A stretch of 64,000 bases of DNA from Laburnicola sp. R22_1 (GCA_014281115.1 JACONQ010000013.1:2098501-2162500); one strand, 5' to 3'; counted from the first letter of the stretch, positions 33,213-44,987 are shown. Numbers and translations: made by a program. The notes: generated by a model from the letters alone, not told the origin.

Positions 33213-35064
33213 ACGTGTTTACAAGCGAGCCGCGCGTACAAGTGAGCCGCGCGCCCCACCAACTTTCTACAACGCGTCTCATACAAACTACAATGGCTCA
33301 ACCATTGTCTGCTCAATTGCGCTATAAAGAAGCAAATATCTACCTAGCTCTTTCAGCTATCAATTCCAGTCAAATACGAAGTATAAAACGCGCTGCCGCA
33401 ACGTTTTGCGTCCCTGAAACAACACTTCGCGGCCGACGCGCAGGAATCGCTGCGCGACGCGACTCTGAGCCCAAATCAAAGAAGCTTACCAAGCTTGAAG
33501 AGGAGGTGATTGTTGAGCATATACTTGACCTAGATTCGCGAGGCTTTGCGCCCACTCTAGGTGCTGTACGAGATATGGCGAATAAGCTGCTCACTAAGCG
33601 CAGCGCAGGCCACGTTGGCCAGCAGTGGCCTAGGAACTTTGTCAAGCGAACAGACAGCCTCACAACGCGATTTAATCGACCCTACGATCGACAGCGAGCC
33701 CTCTGCGAGGACCCGACGGTTATACAGGCCTGGTTTGAGCTAGTAGCACGTACAAAGGCCACCTACGGTATCTGCGACAAGGATACCTTCAACTTCGACG
33801 AGACTGGCTTTCTAATGGGTAAAATATCCTCCCAGCTAGTCGTTACTGGCTCAGAGAGGCGTGGCCGACCAAAAGCGATCCAGCCAGGCAATCGTGAGTG
33901 GGTGACGGCGATCCACGGAATCAACGCTACTGGGTGGGCAATCCCGCCCTTTATCATCTTCGCTGGCCAGTACCACCTCTCTGCCTGGTACGAGGGCGAC
34001 GATATACCAGGTGACTGGGCTATTGGTCTTAGCGACAATGGCTGGACTACGAACGAGCTTGGTGTTGCCTGGCTACGGCATTTTATTAAGCATACAGTAG
34101 AGCGTAGAGTGGGCGCGCGTCAGCTACTGATACTTAACGGCCATGAGAGTCATAACTCGCTCGAATTCCAGGAGATCTGCAAGGAGAATAAGATCTACAC
34201 TCTCTGTATGCCGCCACATTCGTCACACCTTCCTGCAGCCGCTTGACGTTGGCTGTTTCTCGCCGTTGAAGCGGGCGTACGGGCGCCAGGTCGAGGGCCT
34301 GATACGCGACCACATCAACCATATCACCAAGCTTGAGTTCCTACCAGCCTTCCGCGCCGCCTACGACCAGTCAATTATAAAGGAGAATATCTGCGCAAGC
34401 TTTCGAGGCGCTGGGCTAGTCCCACACGATCCAGAGGCGGTGATATTAAAGCTTGATGTGAAGCTTCGTACGCCGTCGCCAGCAGCCCTACCAGAGGCCC
34501 TATGGGAGTCTGCAACACCAAGCAACGCGCGCGAGCTAGGCGCTCAGTCAACTCTAGTTCGTGAGCGGATCCAAAGGCATCAAGGATCCTCTCCTACATT
34601 AGTTATCCAGTCGCTTGATCGGCTTACAAGAGGGGCTAAGAGAATGGCGCATTTGATGGTGCTTATGCGCGATAAGATAGCTAGTCTATAGAGGGCAAAT
34701 AAGGCAGCCACAACGCGTAAACAGCGCAAAAAGAAGCGGATCTAGAAGCGAGGCACCCTATTAAAGGCAGAGGGAGAGGATATTATTGCTCAGAAGGCTA
34801 TTGAGCAGCAACTAGAGGGAGAAACGCGGTATAGCCAGGCGCGGTCAGGTGCGAGCCGGCAGGCTTCAGCGCGCTGCACGCGCTGCAGGGAGCCTGGGCA
34901 CAACTCACGTACGTGCAAGAAAGCTTCTATAGATACTGCTTGATTTAGGATAGCTATTATATTAATAGAATTTTGATGCGTTGTTGATATACAGCCTGCA
35001 AAAGGCTGAGAGACTTGGTGGGGCGCGCGGCTCACTTGTACGCGCGGCTCGCTTGTAAACACGT
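33213..35064 (+). mobile_element. pogo/Fot1-like DNA transposon, element 1 (1,852 bp)
   Basis: Terminal inverted repeats are perfect over 50 bp (33213-33262 and 35015-35064) and begin ACGTGTTTACAAGCGAGC. Each inverted repeat contains two direct subrepeats of the form acaagYgagccgcgcg. The element is flanked by TA on both sides (33211-33212 and 35065-35066), the target duplication of Tc1/mariner/pogo elements. The interior holds a damaged transposase (33293-34943). A second element begins only 47 bp downstream. Confidence 0.95.
33293..34943 (+). pseudogene. inactivated pogo-type DDE transposase of element 1
   Basis: Starts MAQPLSAQLRYKEANI with a Psq-type helix-turn-helix (about 10-50), then a CENP-B-type HTH (LTKLEEEVIVEHILDLDSRG) and the DDE_1 domain. 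First acidic residue: FNFDETGF. The second should be Asp in L-D-G-H but the codon at 34136-34138 is AAC (Asn), reading LILNGHESH. A one-base frame change at about 34228-34233 separates this from LQPLDVGCFSPLKRAYG, which carries the third Asp. Two in-frame TAG codons follow (34689-34691, 34743-34745). The far C-terminus has a CCHC zinc knuckle (CTRCREPGHNSRTC) before a TGA at 34941. The element is therefore not autonomous as it stands. Asp-to-Asn by G to A fits RIP. Confidence 0.92.
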
Positions 35065-35110
35065 TATAGCTGGCTTTTTTCAGCTAGTATCGAATTTGCA
35101 CGGCCTTTTA

Positions 35111-36899
35111 AGCTAGCGTACATAGTCTCCGGCCACCCGGGGATTCCGGCCACCCCACCAAAACGCGACACCCGCACAAAACACGCGATTTCTTTCCATA
35201 ACACTCATCAATATGGACGCCCGTGAGCTGGCTATACAATCAGCGATCAGCGATTACAATACAGGCATTTATAAGAGCCAGCGAGCAGCAGCAGAGGCGT
35301 ACAGCCTTCCTCAATCTACATTTCAAGACCAACTACGTGGCGCGACTACCAGCGTAACTAGCCATCAGCATCAGCAGCGGCTAACTCCTCTACAAGAGGA
35401 CTTCCTAGTAGAATGGATCCTCGAAGAAGACGCGCGCGCCTGTCCTCCCTCACACGCTCGCGCTCGAGAAATGGCCAATCAAATCCTACGTATGAACGGC
35501 GACGATCAGCCTGTCGGCAAGCACTGGCTATACCACTTCATCAAGCGCCAGCCACGCATAGCCTCAGTAGTCGGCAGAAAGCTAGAGGCTCAGAGAGCTG
35601 ATTCAGCTACTCCAGAGCGTGTACGCGCCTTTCTAGAGCTCTTTGAGCAGACTAGAATACGCCTCAATATACGTACAGAGGATATCTGGAATATGGATGA
35701 GACTGGTGTAGCTCTAGGGGTATGTACGAACACCAGAGTACTCTCTAGTAGCCAGAAGAAGAAGGCTTACATTCGGTCTCCAGAGAATCGCGAGTGGGTC
35801 TCTATAATCGAGTGTGTATCAGCAGCAGGGCGGAAACTGCACTGCGCCATCATCTTCAAAGGCCAGACCCTACAGACTACATAGTTTCCCTCGTCCTACG
35901 TACCTAACTGGCTCTATACAACCTCTAAGAACGGATAGACGTCGAAAGCGATAGGTGTTGAGTGGCTACAGCGCATATTTATCCCTAAGACAGCTGTAGG
36001 TGATGGCCAGTACCGCCTCCTCATCCTTAACAGCCATGGCAGCTACATCAATATAGACTTCCTATGGCTCTGCAAACAGCATCAAATAGAGCTCCTATAC
36101 CTACCTGCGCATACCTCGCACGTCCTACAGCCTCTAGATCTCGCCCCTTTCTCCGTTATCAAGTCTAGTTACCGACGCCAGATCCAGGAGCTTGCATCGC
36201 TCGACGACGCCGCGCCTGTTAAGAAGGAGCGCTTTATCGCCTGCTACTATCAAGCTAGGGAGGCAGGCTTCACAGAGCGTGTGATTCGAGCTAGCTGGCA
36301 GGCTGCTGGTATCTGCCCATTCAACATCAATCACGTGCTCAGCTCGTCGCAAGTCTCTCAGAGGCCTACTACGCCTACGTATCAGCAGCAGCCTCATCAG
36401 CAGCCTCAGAGCTTCCTCTCAACCCCTTAAGGCCCTCGCGATCTCTATATAGCGCAGCGCGACGTCCAGAGCGTCAAGAATCTAGGTTGTAGGACCCGGC
36501 TACTCCTTCAAAAAGCAGGTAAGGCGCTAGCAGCTGCAAATGCTAGAGCTGCAGGGCTAGAATTAGAGAAAAGACGCCTTAAGTATCATCTACAGACTAC
36601 TAGCTCTCAGCGTCCTTGAAAGCGCGTTCAAATAGACCCAAATCGACGCTTTACAGAGGTAGAGACTATCGTAGAGGCTATACGCGCAGCTAAGGCTGCA
36701 GGAGCTCAGCAGCAAAGATCTACTATATCGAGCGCTTCAGAAACAGCTTTAGTAGCTGCTGCTGCTGCAACTCTAGAGTCTATGTGCACGCAGTGGCAAT
36801 CATAATAAGCGTTGTTAAGATATCGCGTGTTTTGTGCGGGTGTCGCGTTTTGGTGGGGTGGCCGGAATCCCGGGTGGCCGGAGACTATGTACGCTAGCT
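35111..36899 (+). mobile_element. pogo/Fot1-like DNA transposon, element 2 (1,789 bp)
   Basis: Inverted repeats of about 77-78 bp begin AGCTAGCGTACATAGTCTCC and differ between ends by one G in a short G run (GGGG on the left, GGG on the right). Flanking TA dinucleotides at 35109-35110 and 36900-36901 are the target duplication. The repeats contain two direct CCGGCCACC subrepeats. They are unrelated to those of element 1, so this is a different family that landed beside it. Confidence 0.93.
35213..36805 (+). pseudogene. inactivated pogo-type DDE transposase of element 2
   Basis: One continuous frame of 530 codons with four internal stops: TAG 35882-35884, TAG 35936-35938, TAA 36428-36430 and TGA 36617-36619. 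Context in the family suggests the first two were Trp codons (x-W-F-P and N-G-W-T). All four need only one C:G to T:A transition, and there is no frameshift. Domains in order: Psq HTH (about 5-45), CENP-B HTH (LTPLQEDFLVEWILEEDARA), first Asp in IWNMDETGV, second catalytic site reading LILNSHGSY (Asp to Asn at 36029-36031 and Gly to Ser next to it), third Asp in LQPLDLAPF. Damage is of the RIP type. Confidence 0.93.
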
Positions 36900-36901
36900 T
36901 A

Positions 36902-39900
36902 GTTCAACGACCTTAATCAAAGGGGCTTTCTATAACTATCTTTACATTCAGGCTGCGTTCAGAGCCAGGCTTTTAGTAATTTAAAGATAAAAAAGCGCTG
37001 CGTCGAGGTGTAGGCAAATAATCTGGCGAGCTCATGCACTTTGTCCCGATTGGGCCACATTATGCGCCGCAGCATGTGTGGGGTTGGGTGGTTGGGTGGT
37101 TGTGTTGGAAGTATGAGGTTAGAAGCAGCACTTCCAAGGTTGTTGCCAGTGCGTTTGTAAACAGTCGTGGCTTCCTCCAACTGTGACCACATAATACTGG
37201 CGTATCGACGAGCCGGAGTACGGCCAGGAGCACCAGCACCCTCTCCATTGACAACTCTCCGCTTTCTACTTCACGCCTGCTCTGACAGAATAAGATGCAA
37301 TGTAAAACAGAAAATGCAAGGTAAAAAAGTTGGTAAAGGAGACCACCCTTCAAACATAATAGGGTGTCCGCTCTGTACGAGTTGTGGCCGCGAGAGTCTC
37401 GATGGCTATAGTAACCTTAGTCGCTCTCGTGAGGGCCAGTAACTATAAGAGTTTTGTCTGCTACAGGAGCAGTAATACTGTGCGTACGCCCTTTAAGGTT
37501 GGATGAGAAAGAAGAGTAAGAGACTGCGCTCTAACAGTTGTAAGGGAAAGCACTACCACAAAGCACGTGGGGCATAACACCACTCGCCCAACTGCAGCTG
37601 CTTATTGCGGTCAATGATGCGTGCCTACTCTGCAGATGCCCGGCGATAAACAGTCCGCCTGCCACCTCAGCAGTGCCTCACCAGCAACCTACAACGCATG
37701 CGTCTCTCACACACACACCCAGAAGCGTTGGTAGTACATCCCAGCTCTCACTTGCTATCTAATAATTGGACGCACAACGCGGCTGCTCCAGGATGTTATT
37801 GTCTGCTGAAAGCGAGCGTGAGTAACTACACCTTTCTCAGAGCTACAGCAACTAATGCGCACTGCAGAAAAGATACAGACAGCTATCACCTGCTTGGCCT
37901 CTATAGTTCACGTCGACCCCTACGGCAAGATGCCACAATGGGCGAGGCTAGCAAGGCATTCCGGCGCGAAAATATGAAACGGAAGAGGCCAGCATACCAG
38001 TGGCCTCGGATTGCTGAATGGCCAGTCAGGCTCAGTACAGCCTCTAACAAGCTGTCGTTCAGACTGGCAAAACACTTGCAAGAGACCGGCGATCTTGTCC
38101 TCTTGGCCACGGCAGACCCGAGTCACCTTCTACTTCAACGGCCCAGAACAATCCGAACACGTCGCTCACATCGAATGCAGAGCGGATGGTGTCGACAGCG
38201 GCTACATAGCCTGTTGTGACATTGGAGGGTCTCGTCGAACGCGGCAGATGGACAAACAGGCCTGCAGTGTCCTACAGACGAAGAACTCATTGCAGCTTTT
38301 CTTGATCGGGATTCGCCAGACCATCTGGGAGGCACGGCGGATGCGACACCTAGCGATGACGATACTGCAGACGTAGATCCTATTCTACAATACCTGACGC
38401 CAACCATGCGACCGCCAACCCCAGCGAAGCCATCTGCACAGATAGCTTCGAAGAAGACTCCAGCCAAGCAGTTGAAGTTGACGTTGACGATGAAGACCGC
38501 CTCCTCGAAGACAACCCTGTGGGATGGTCCTCCGGCCCTGCGTATAATGCTTGTAGATTTTCTAAGGACCTCCCCTGAGACGTCGCGCAGACACTGCCAG
38601 CTCTGCCCAGACCTTGGTAGGGCATGCTATTGAATATGCAACGGCTAATGATGCATTACTATAGTCTAATTCTGATTCTGACTCTGATACGCTCTCGTCC
38701 GAAGAGAATACCGGCACGGCTGCTATTTTCATACCTGCGACAAAACAAGCACGTGTTGATGGCACTGCTAATACCACCATCGAACCTAAGAAACCTCCCT
38801 ACACGTCTGGTACACTCGTCCACACTCATGCACGCTCTAGTTGGTCTGCTTACTAGTATGATTCTAACCTGTATAGATATCTTAATAGATAAGGCGAAGA
38901 GGAGGAGGAGCCTGCAATTAGAGGGTCTGTAGGAGATAACCATACAAGAGATGACGCTGTGGGCAGCAACTCTTAGAAGATGAACCTGAGCAGGACAATT
39001 ACATGGAAGACGAATCTGAGGAGGATAAGCAGGGGATTATTGAGATCGCTGATTCCGAGGGTGAGGATGACATCTTTGATAGGCAATTACTCTATAGAAG
39101 ACGAACCTAATTTACAAACGAAGTTTCAGCATTGCATCTATGATGAAGGTTTCTGTCTGGATAGGCAGAAGTTTCTGGCTCGACATAACCTGTGCAGCAA
39201 TGGCTGATAAGACATTGTGTCTCGCACAAAAAGCATGGCTGCACCACATCCCACATGTGATAGTGTAGCCAACAACGGCTGTCACAGCGATGTCAGTCAC
39301 ACCCAGGTACGGCCCAATAACGCGCATCCTAATTTCTCCAACCCCCGCACCAATCCTCTCCGCCTAATCTCTACATATTAAGCACAGCAAGGTACCGATA
39401 TTACTCTGCGACACGTCTCTTTTGCACTCGTACATTGGTACACACGACTCACAGGTCTCGTCGCAGGAGCAAAATGAATCAGACAGCGCAACCAGGTGGA
39501 GGTAGAAGAAAAAAGGCTGTGCTTCGTATTTGCGTACGGTGCCGGGTGGATGAAACAGCAGCCAGCACGGATGGCGCTGAAGACTGTGCTGCGGTCGGGC
39601 GTGCTGCGGCCACCTGTGCGGCATGGGGCTGCAGGGGAGGCCTGGCAATCCGTCATCCGTATATGGGGTAAATTTGGAGATCCGCTACCGACGGTGATGA
39701 TTGCGAATCGCCATGTCCACCTCGGCGGTTGCATACCTTACCTTTACATAGAAGTTCAACCAGACTACCGCACTGCGAACGGCGGCCCTCTGTCGTGCGA
39801 AGAGGCTGAGCTGCTCCCGGAGAGATCGGATAGCCGCCCATTCCTCGGGCGCGCGTGCAGCTCGACGCCAAGCTGGCGCCGATGGCTGGGCTGGATAATC

Positions 39901-40541
39901 CCCAGCGGTGCCTGACTGCATCCGGCAGCGGTTCGCTGTTTCGAAACGGAGGGGCTCTCGCGTAAAGCTTGTCTGTCGTTGCTGTAACATGGATGCGCGG
40001 CGCCAAAAAACCCAAACAATCACAGCCTGGTTGAGTCTTGACTAATGATGGCGCACACACACGGGGTGTGTCACATAGACCCCAACCTCCATGCCTGTGT
40101 CTATGTATTTCTTACAGCCGCCCGCCGTGCTCACTGCTCAATTGCCATCTCTGGGATAGACACACTCACAGACCCTACCAACAACACTTGACCACACCGA
40201 CCATAGTGCCCGATCAGCAAGTCCCGTTGCCGTGTCCGACTTCGCCTTTATTCTAGTCTGAGTGGGCGTGGTACAAGGCTGTTGCTGTCAGCTGTCCTGC
40301 TGGTCCGTTTGCACAAGGTACCACCGCTTCAGAGGTATTTACACCCGCCCGCCCCTGCCACAACATCACTCTTCACCCGCCTTTCTTCCGCCTCACCCGC
40401 CCACCCACTGGAATTGCTTCCCCGCCTCTCGCTCACACACTCGCTTCGACAGAACTGAACCTTCGCTCAGCCTTCTTCGATCGCTCCATCAAAACTCTCT
40501 CTATCCTTTGTATCAACCACATATCCACTGCTACCGCTACC
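36902..40541. other. gene-poor island with degraded coding remnants
   Basis: No intact gene over 3.6 kb. From roughly 37,700 to 39,210 the plus strand has coding-like segments in shifting frames: a basic stretch (EASKAFRRENMKRKRPAY), an acidic stretch around 38,970-39,100 (EDESEEDKQG, DSEGEDDIFD) and Ser/Asp runs near 38,670, interrupted by TAG/TAA stops. This looks like one or more mutated mobile-element or repeat ORFs that I cannot identify. The 40,300-40,541 part is C-rich and is the probable promoter/5' leader of the next gene. Confidence 0.5.
39128..39245 (+). repeat. dispersed repeat, copy B (matches 31628-31777)
   Basis: Second copy of the dispersed repeat. It lies in frame after an acidic segment and reads HCIYDEGFCLDRQKFLARHN, while copy A reads a diverged version of the same peptide. 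Both copies sit at the edges of the transposon island. Confidence 0.7.
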
Positions 40542-41382
40542 ATGCGTTCTACATGTATCCTCTCGCTGCTCGCCGTAGCCACGGCAGCTAGCACCCAGGA
40601 CGCTCCCGTGATACAAAACAACCCCATTGGCGCCCAGTACATCGCAGAGCTCAAGCCAAAGGGCCCATGGGAGGTCTCTGGCGCCGTCAAGATCGCCAGC
40701 GCCCCCAGCGGAAAGGGCGTCTCAGTCGAGATCGCCCTTGCCAACTTGCCCAGCGAAGGCGGCCCCTTCTGTGAGTCCCCATCCATCCACTCCTACCTTC
40801 TGCCTATGCACGCCCTCTAACAAGCACAAAGCGTACCACATCCACGAGAAACCCGTCCCATCCGACGGCAACTGCACCGGAGCAGGCGCCCACCTCGACC
40901 CCTACAAGCGCGGCGAAGACCCCATCTGCAACGCCGACGCACCTTCAACCTGCCAAACCGGCGACCTAAGCGGCAAGCACGGCGCCATGACATCCCCCTC
41001 CTTCAGCGCGACCTACACGGACGACTTCCTCGCGACCCTACCTTCCGACCCGTCGTACTTCGGCAACTTGTCCATCGTCGTCCACCTCTCCAACGGGACG
41101 CGCATCACCTGCGCAAACTTCTCCGAGTTGTCCCCCGGCGCTGTGTCTTCCAACGTCGTCTCGGCCGGCACGTCCTATGGTACGGCTCTGCCGTCTGCGT
41201 CCCTTCCTGGCGGAGGCCACAACGCCTCGGCTACGGCTACGGCGACTGCCTCCATTGGTGCCCCTATTGCGCCGACGTCGTCTCCCACGGACGCTCCGCC
41301 CGCGACAGGCGGCGCGCAGAAGGTCGTAGCTAGTGCAGGCGCGCTCGTCGTGTTCGCGTTCGCTGCTGCGATGATGATCTAA
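40542..41382 (+). CDS. GPI-anchored Cu-type superoxide dismutase-like protein
   Basis: Predicted 259-residue cell-surface protein from exons 40542-40770 and 40832-41382 (61-nt intron GTGAGT...AAAG). Residues 1-17 are a signal peptide (MRSTCILSLLAVATAAS). The SOD fold carries the copper ligands: YHIHEKPV (two His), GAHLDPY (bridging-position His) and GDLSGKHG (fourth His). A Ser/Thr/Ala-rich stretch (about 195-235) leads to a hydrophobic C-terminal tail (VVASAGALVVFAFAAAMMI), the GPI-attachment pattern. Short loops suggest the Cu-only surface SOD group (as Candida Sod5) that detoxifies host or environmental superoxide outside the cell, rather than the cytosolic Cu,Zn enzyme. Zn-site absence is judged by eye. 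Confidence 0.88.
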
Positions 41383-41401
41383 GCACTGTTTGTCACGCGG
41401 T

Positions 41402-41431
41402 TGACTGACTGACTGACTGACTGACTGACTG
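41402..41431. repeat. (TGAC)n microsatellite
   Basis: Seven and a half perfect TGAC units, 20 bp after the superoxide dismutase stop codon, so within its probable 3' UTR. Confidence 0.95.
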
Positions 41432-41984
41432 TAATGGTCGACTCGGGTTGCATAATGGCGTTCTTGAGGTGGGACGGGACGGGACTGGATACTGGTTCGA
41501 TTGTATGTAGTAGCTCTCTGTGATACCTATGGGTATAGATGGGCTTCTCTCTTTTTTTTTCTTTACCCTTTATGGTAAACGGTTAATTTAATGTGGAATT
41601 GGGACTGGGCGGCGATGATACCCTGGGCCCCTGGGATGGCGGTATACCCGTAGGGTGGTTCTTCGGTAGATATCATGATTAGGGATTAAATACCACTGTT
41701 TGAACAAAGCATGACAGGCGCGCGTTGTTGATTCTTGGTGCTGATGATGCGGTGAGGAGCGTTATTTTTTTCATGGCCCGGGGGACTTGTGTTGGTTGGG
41801 ATTGAGGGTGGTCTGGGACCATCTTGGGTCGTGACATGCATGGCATCTATGAGCAGAATAGTTATTCTCGTCGTGGGTCTTGATCTTCTGAATCACTCAC
41901 TTGATTCATCATTACTGCTCCTCAAGTACATAAACACTGGCGTCACGTTTGAGTGAAAACCATACAATTACACCAACACGCTCA
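41432..41984. other. intergenic, no supported gene
   Basis: Contains the rest of the SOD 3' region. No open frame of note and no continuation of the GNAT-like remnant could be identified on the minus strand. Confidence 0.45.
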
Positions 41985-42505
41985 CTATACTCTCCTTTTA
42001 ACAACCATACCAACCACATCAACCACATCTGCATCGCTCCCCTTCCCAAGACCATCCCTTAGACTTCCGCCAGCATCATCATCACAATCTTCCTTCGCAG
42101 GCCCAACAAGCACTGCGCTACCCACCCAATCTCCTTGTAGCAAGTCTCTCAGCTCGGGGGCGACTCCGTCGCGGCCGTGTCTTGCGCCTGTGCTGGAGTG
42201 TAACACTTGGTGGCTATGAAAGTATGAGCGGAAGGGTTTTGCAGTCGAGCTTCCCAGTCGGTGTCTGTCAAGGCGCTTTCTCGGGCGTAGGTTGACGAGA
42301 AGGAGTTAGGGGCGGTGAGGAGGGTGGTCCAGGTTGGGGGTGGGGGTGGGAGGACGTGGATTGTGTGGCGTGGAGGTGGGCTCATCTTTGTCTTTGTCGA
42401 GACCGTGGTGTTTCGAGGACGTGAAGTTGAAGTTGAATGTCGGATGTGTATGTGTATGTGTGTTGTAGTCATGCGATGTAGCGATGAGTCATAGAGGTTG
42501 TGCAC
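41985..42505 (-). pseudogene. truncated GNAT acetyltransferase-like remnant
   Basis: The minus-strand frame 42505-42149 contains a segment typical of fungal GNAT N-termini (FSSTYARESALTDTDWEARL, then HTFIATKC) and stops at 42149. A second frame (42206-41985) continues with LLQGDWVGSAVLVGPA, the next GNAT strand. Joining them needs one base more in the C5 run opposite 42156-42160. No acetyl-CoA-binding motif (R/Q-x-x-G-x-G/A) follows, because the frame ends at 41985. I read this as a 5' fragment of an N-acetyltransferase gene that is broken or wrongly sequenced; recognition rests on a short stretch only. Confidence 0.4.
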
Positions 42506-44987
42506 TCAGCTGGTACTGGGCGTCGTCCAGCATGACATCTTCGAAACTGAAAAGGTTAGCAGTAGCATCTGTTCTCGGGGGGAATAACTTATAAAAAAAG
42601 ATGGGGCCGCCCCGAAGGCGGCTGAACGGACACTTCCACATACGACCTCACTGCAGACTCCCCCCTCCACGCCGATGGCCATGCAACATCCTCAATGCAG
42701 CGCGACACCGATAGACAATCCCGGGTCTGGCTAAGAGCAAGCTGCAGAGAAAACGGTCTGTAGATCAGCAAAGAGCCTCATTCAGAAAGCATTGCAGGTC
42801 AGTCCAAGCGGCCACAGTCTCGCAGACGATCTTGACAGACAGGTCGAAACCTTGATCCTCACTCTCGAGAGGTCCCGTCGCCAAAGCCTTTGAGATGCGT
42901 TGTACCTCTCTTCCCGAACCCGCAAGTTTCTGCCGTGACCATTGTGTTTGATCGACCGCACCCTTCCCGTAGCTTAGCCCTTGTCGTTGTAGCCTTTCCC
43001 AGAACAGCGTCGAGATCTTCAACATATCAGCGTAGCAAAGACCACAGCGCTTCGGCACAAGTCCTCGTCACGTCACCCACGCCCTGCCTTGCTCTCCATC
43101 ACACCAGTACCTTCGTCTTCGTGGATCAGGACGCGCCGATTGACAAAATCCTAGTCGAAATAGCACAACAATCGCGCCACACTCTCTCTTAACACCATCA
43201 TCTAGGGGGCTAATTTCGAAGAAGCTTCTCTCTGTGTGTTGTAGCATGACTTTCTGAGACTAGTCTTTGTTTCCTTCCCGGTTCCTGGTGAGGGGTTGGG
43301 AGGCTTGTAATGCGGACAAAAAACATCCTCAAAAACCGCATGGTTACGTCCCCAACGGCGACATACCGTTTGGACGCATTGATGGGTAAACGCTCGCCAA
43401 TGCAGCTGCACGCTGAACGTACAGGTTGACGATTGACGCGACTGGCCGGATATTACTGATGTAACAGTGTCGGTGATGATAATCGTGACACAGGCTTCAA
43501 AGACGTCGTAGACAACGACCGAGGTTGGAGATCTGGTTAGGACTTGACCCATGTGTCCATGTGTCCATGTTGGGGTTACCAGAGCGGACGCGAAGCCCAC
43601 TTACTGGTTAGATGCACGTGATTCTTCGTCGTTGTTATAGCAAGTGATCTCTGTGCTTTCCATCGTAAGGTACTGCCGCGTACAAAGTCCAACACACGCG
43701 AGTATTCCAAAGCATCCAGCGTGAACTTTCAAGGTTTCGGGTCCGGAGCGTGACGGTCCGTCGGATGATGACAATGTCAGAATGAGCTACCTTGAGACCT
43801 CGCTAGGTGTACAAGCCACCGTTCCGACGAGTGGATCTCTGCAGCATCAAAACTGACACGTCCGTTTGTAAGACTCGACCAAAGGTCTGAACCGTGCTCT
43901 CCCTCCACCTATCCAGCCCATCAAAGGTACTCCAGAGGGACGTGGGTGAAGTTGGTACTTGGTATTGTAGCTCCCTTGCGACTTCCGGAACAGAGGGACA
44001 AGTGCGCCAACGGTATTCAAGATCCCAAAGACGATCCTCCAAAGGTGTCCGGCATCTCCCTCCAGGTCTCTCCCCGATTCTCGTCATCGTGACTGTCGAT
44101 AGAAGCTATCCATTGTGGCCAGAGTCTGTTGTACGGTTGAGGAGTCGACGTGGTTCTCGCATGAGAACTTTAACGCCCCGACAGGCACATGAAACCTCAT
44201 TTCAAAGCTCGTAGCTTCCGTACCTCGAGTCTCCCTTTCGAGCCTTCTTGCGTGAGGCCGCACCCGAAGGCACGTCAACAGCTGTCCAGTCTCTAGTCGG
44301 AAGGTCGGCGACATGACCGCGAGACTGTTCGCACGCGTACGAAACGCAACGAATACCAGAAGACGATTAGGGTTAAGATCCGAGCCCATCCTCCTCACGC
44401 ACTACCCCAGTGTTGCCACCAGGGCGCAAAGACAAGCATACAGACAACCCATTGAGACCATGCTAAGAGGCTCGGGTGTGTGCCTGCCAATGCACGTACG
44501 CGAGGCGCCGTGAGGCATTCCGAATGGAAGACAGACTTCGGCAACTGTGGGGAAAGTGACATGCGATCGTAGCTTGCAGAGCAAGCGAGAGAAGAGTTGG
44601 TGCGTTTAGAAAGAGAGATTGAGTGACGCGACGTCCCGCCATTGTTGACATGGTCAAAGGATGTCAATGGGTTGTCGAGGTCCATAATCCAGTAGCGGTG
44701 CGAATGAAAAAGCGGTGGCAGCTTGATAGGAGACAGACTCTGCGCAATGCGGAATCGTCGGGGTTGTCCTTCATGGTCGTGAAAAGTAGAGGAGAGGTTC
44801 GGCGGAGGTGGCTGGACGCGTTAAGCGAGACGAGCTAGTTCTATTTAGGCCTAGCCGACCTCGCGTCATCACGCTTTGGGGTGAACACCTGGCTGGGCAA
44901 TCAAAGGGTGAACAATCAAAGGTGAACGAGTCTTTCGCCATCCCTTCCAACCCTTCTTAACGTGCAATACTCTTGGAAAAACGCGAG
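42506..44987. other. large intergenic gap, no supported gene
   Basis: About 2.5 kb with overlapping open frames on both strands (for example 43202-43600, 43803-44087 and 44084-44398, all minus), none with a domain, signal sequence or splice continuity. A small cgtgtccat-type duplication (catgtgtccatgtgtccatg) lies near 43550. The last ~150 bases before 44988 are the promoter of the next gene. Confidence 0.45.

Noticed and set aside
44360..44372. Telomere-like gattagggtta string
   Set aside because: A single occurrence without tandem repetition.
43202..44398. Series of minus-strand frames in the 42.5-45 kb gap as a spliced gene
   Set aside because: No splice pairs kept a frame open across them and no family motif appears.
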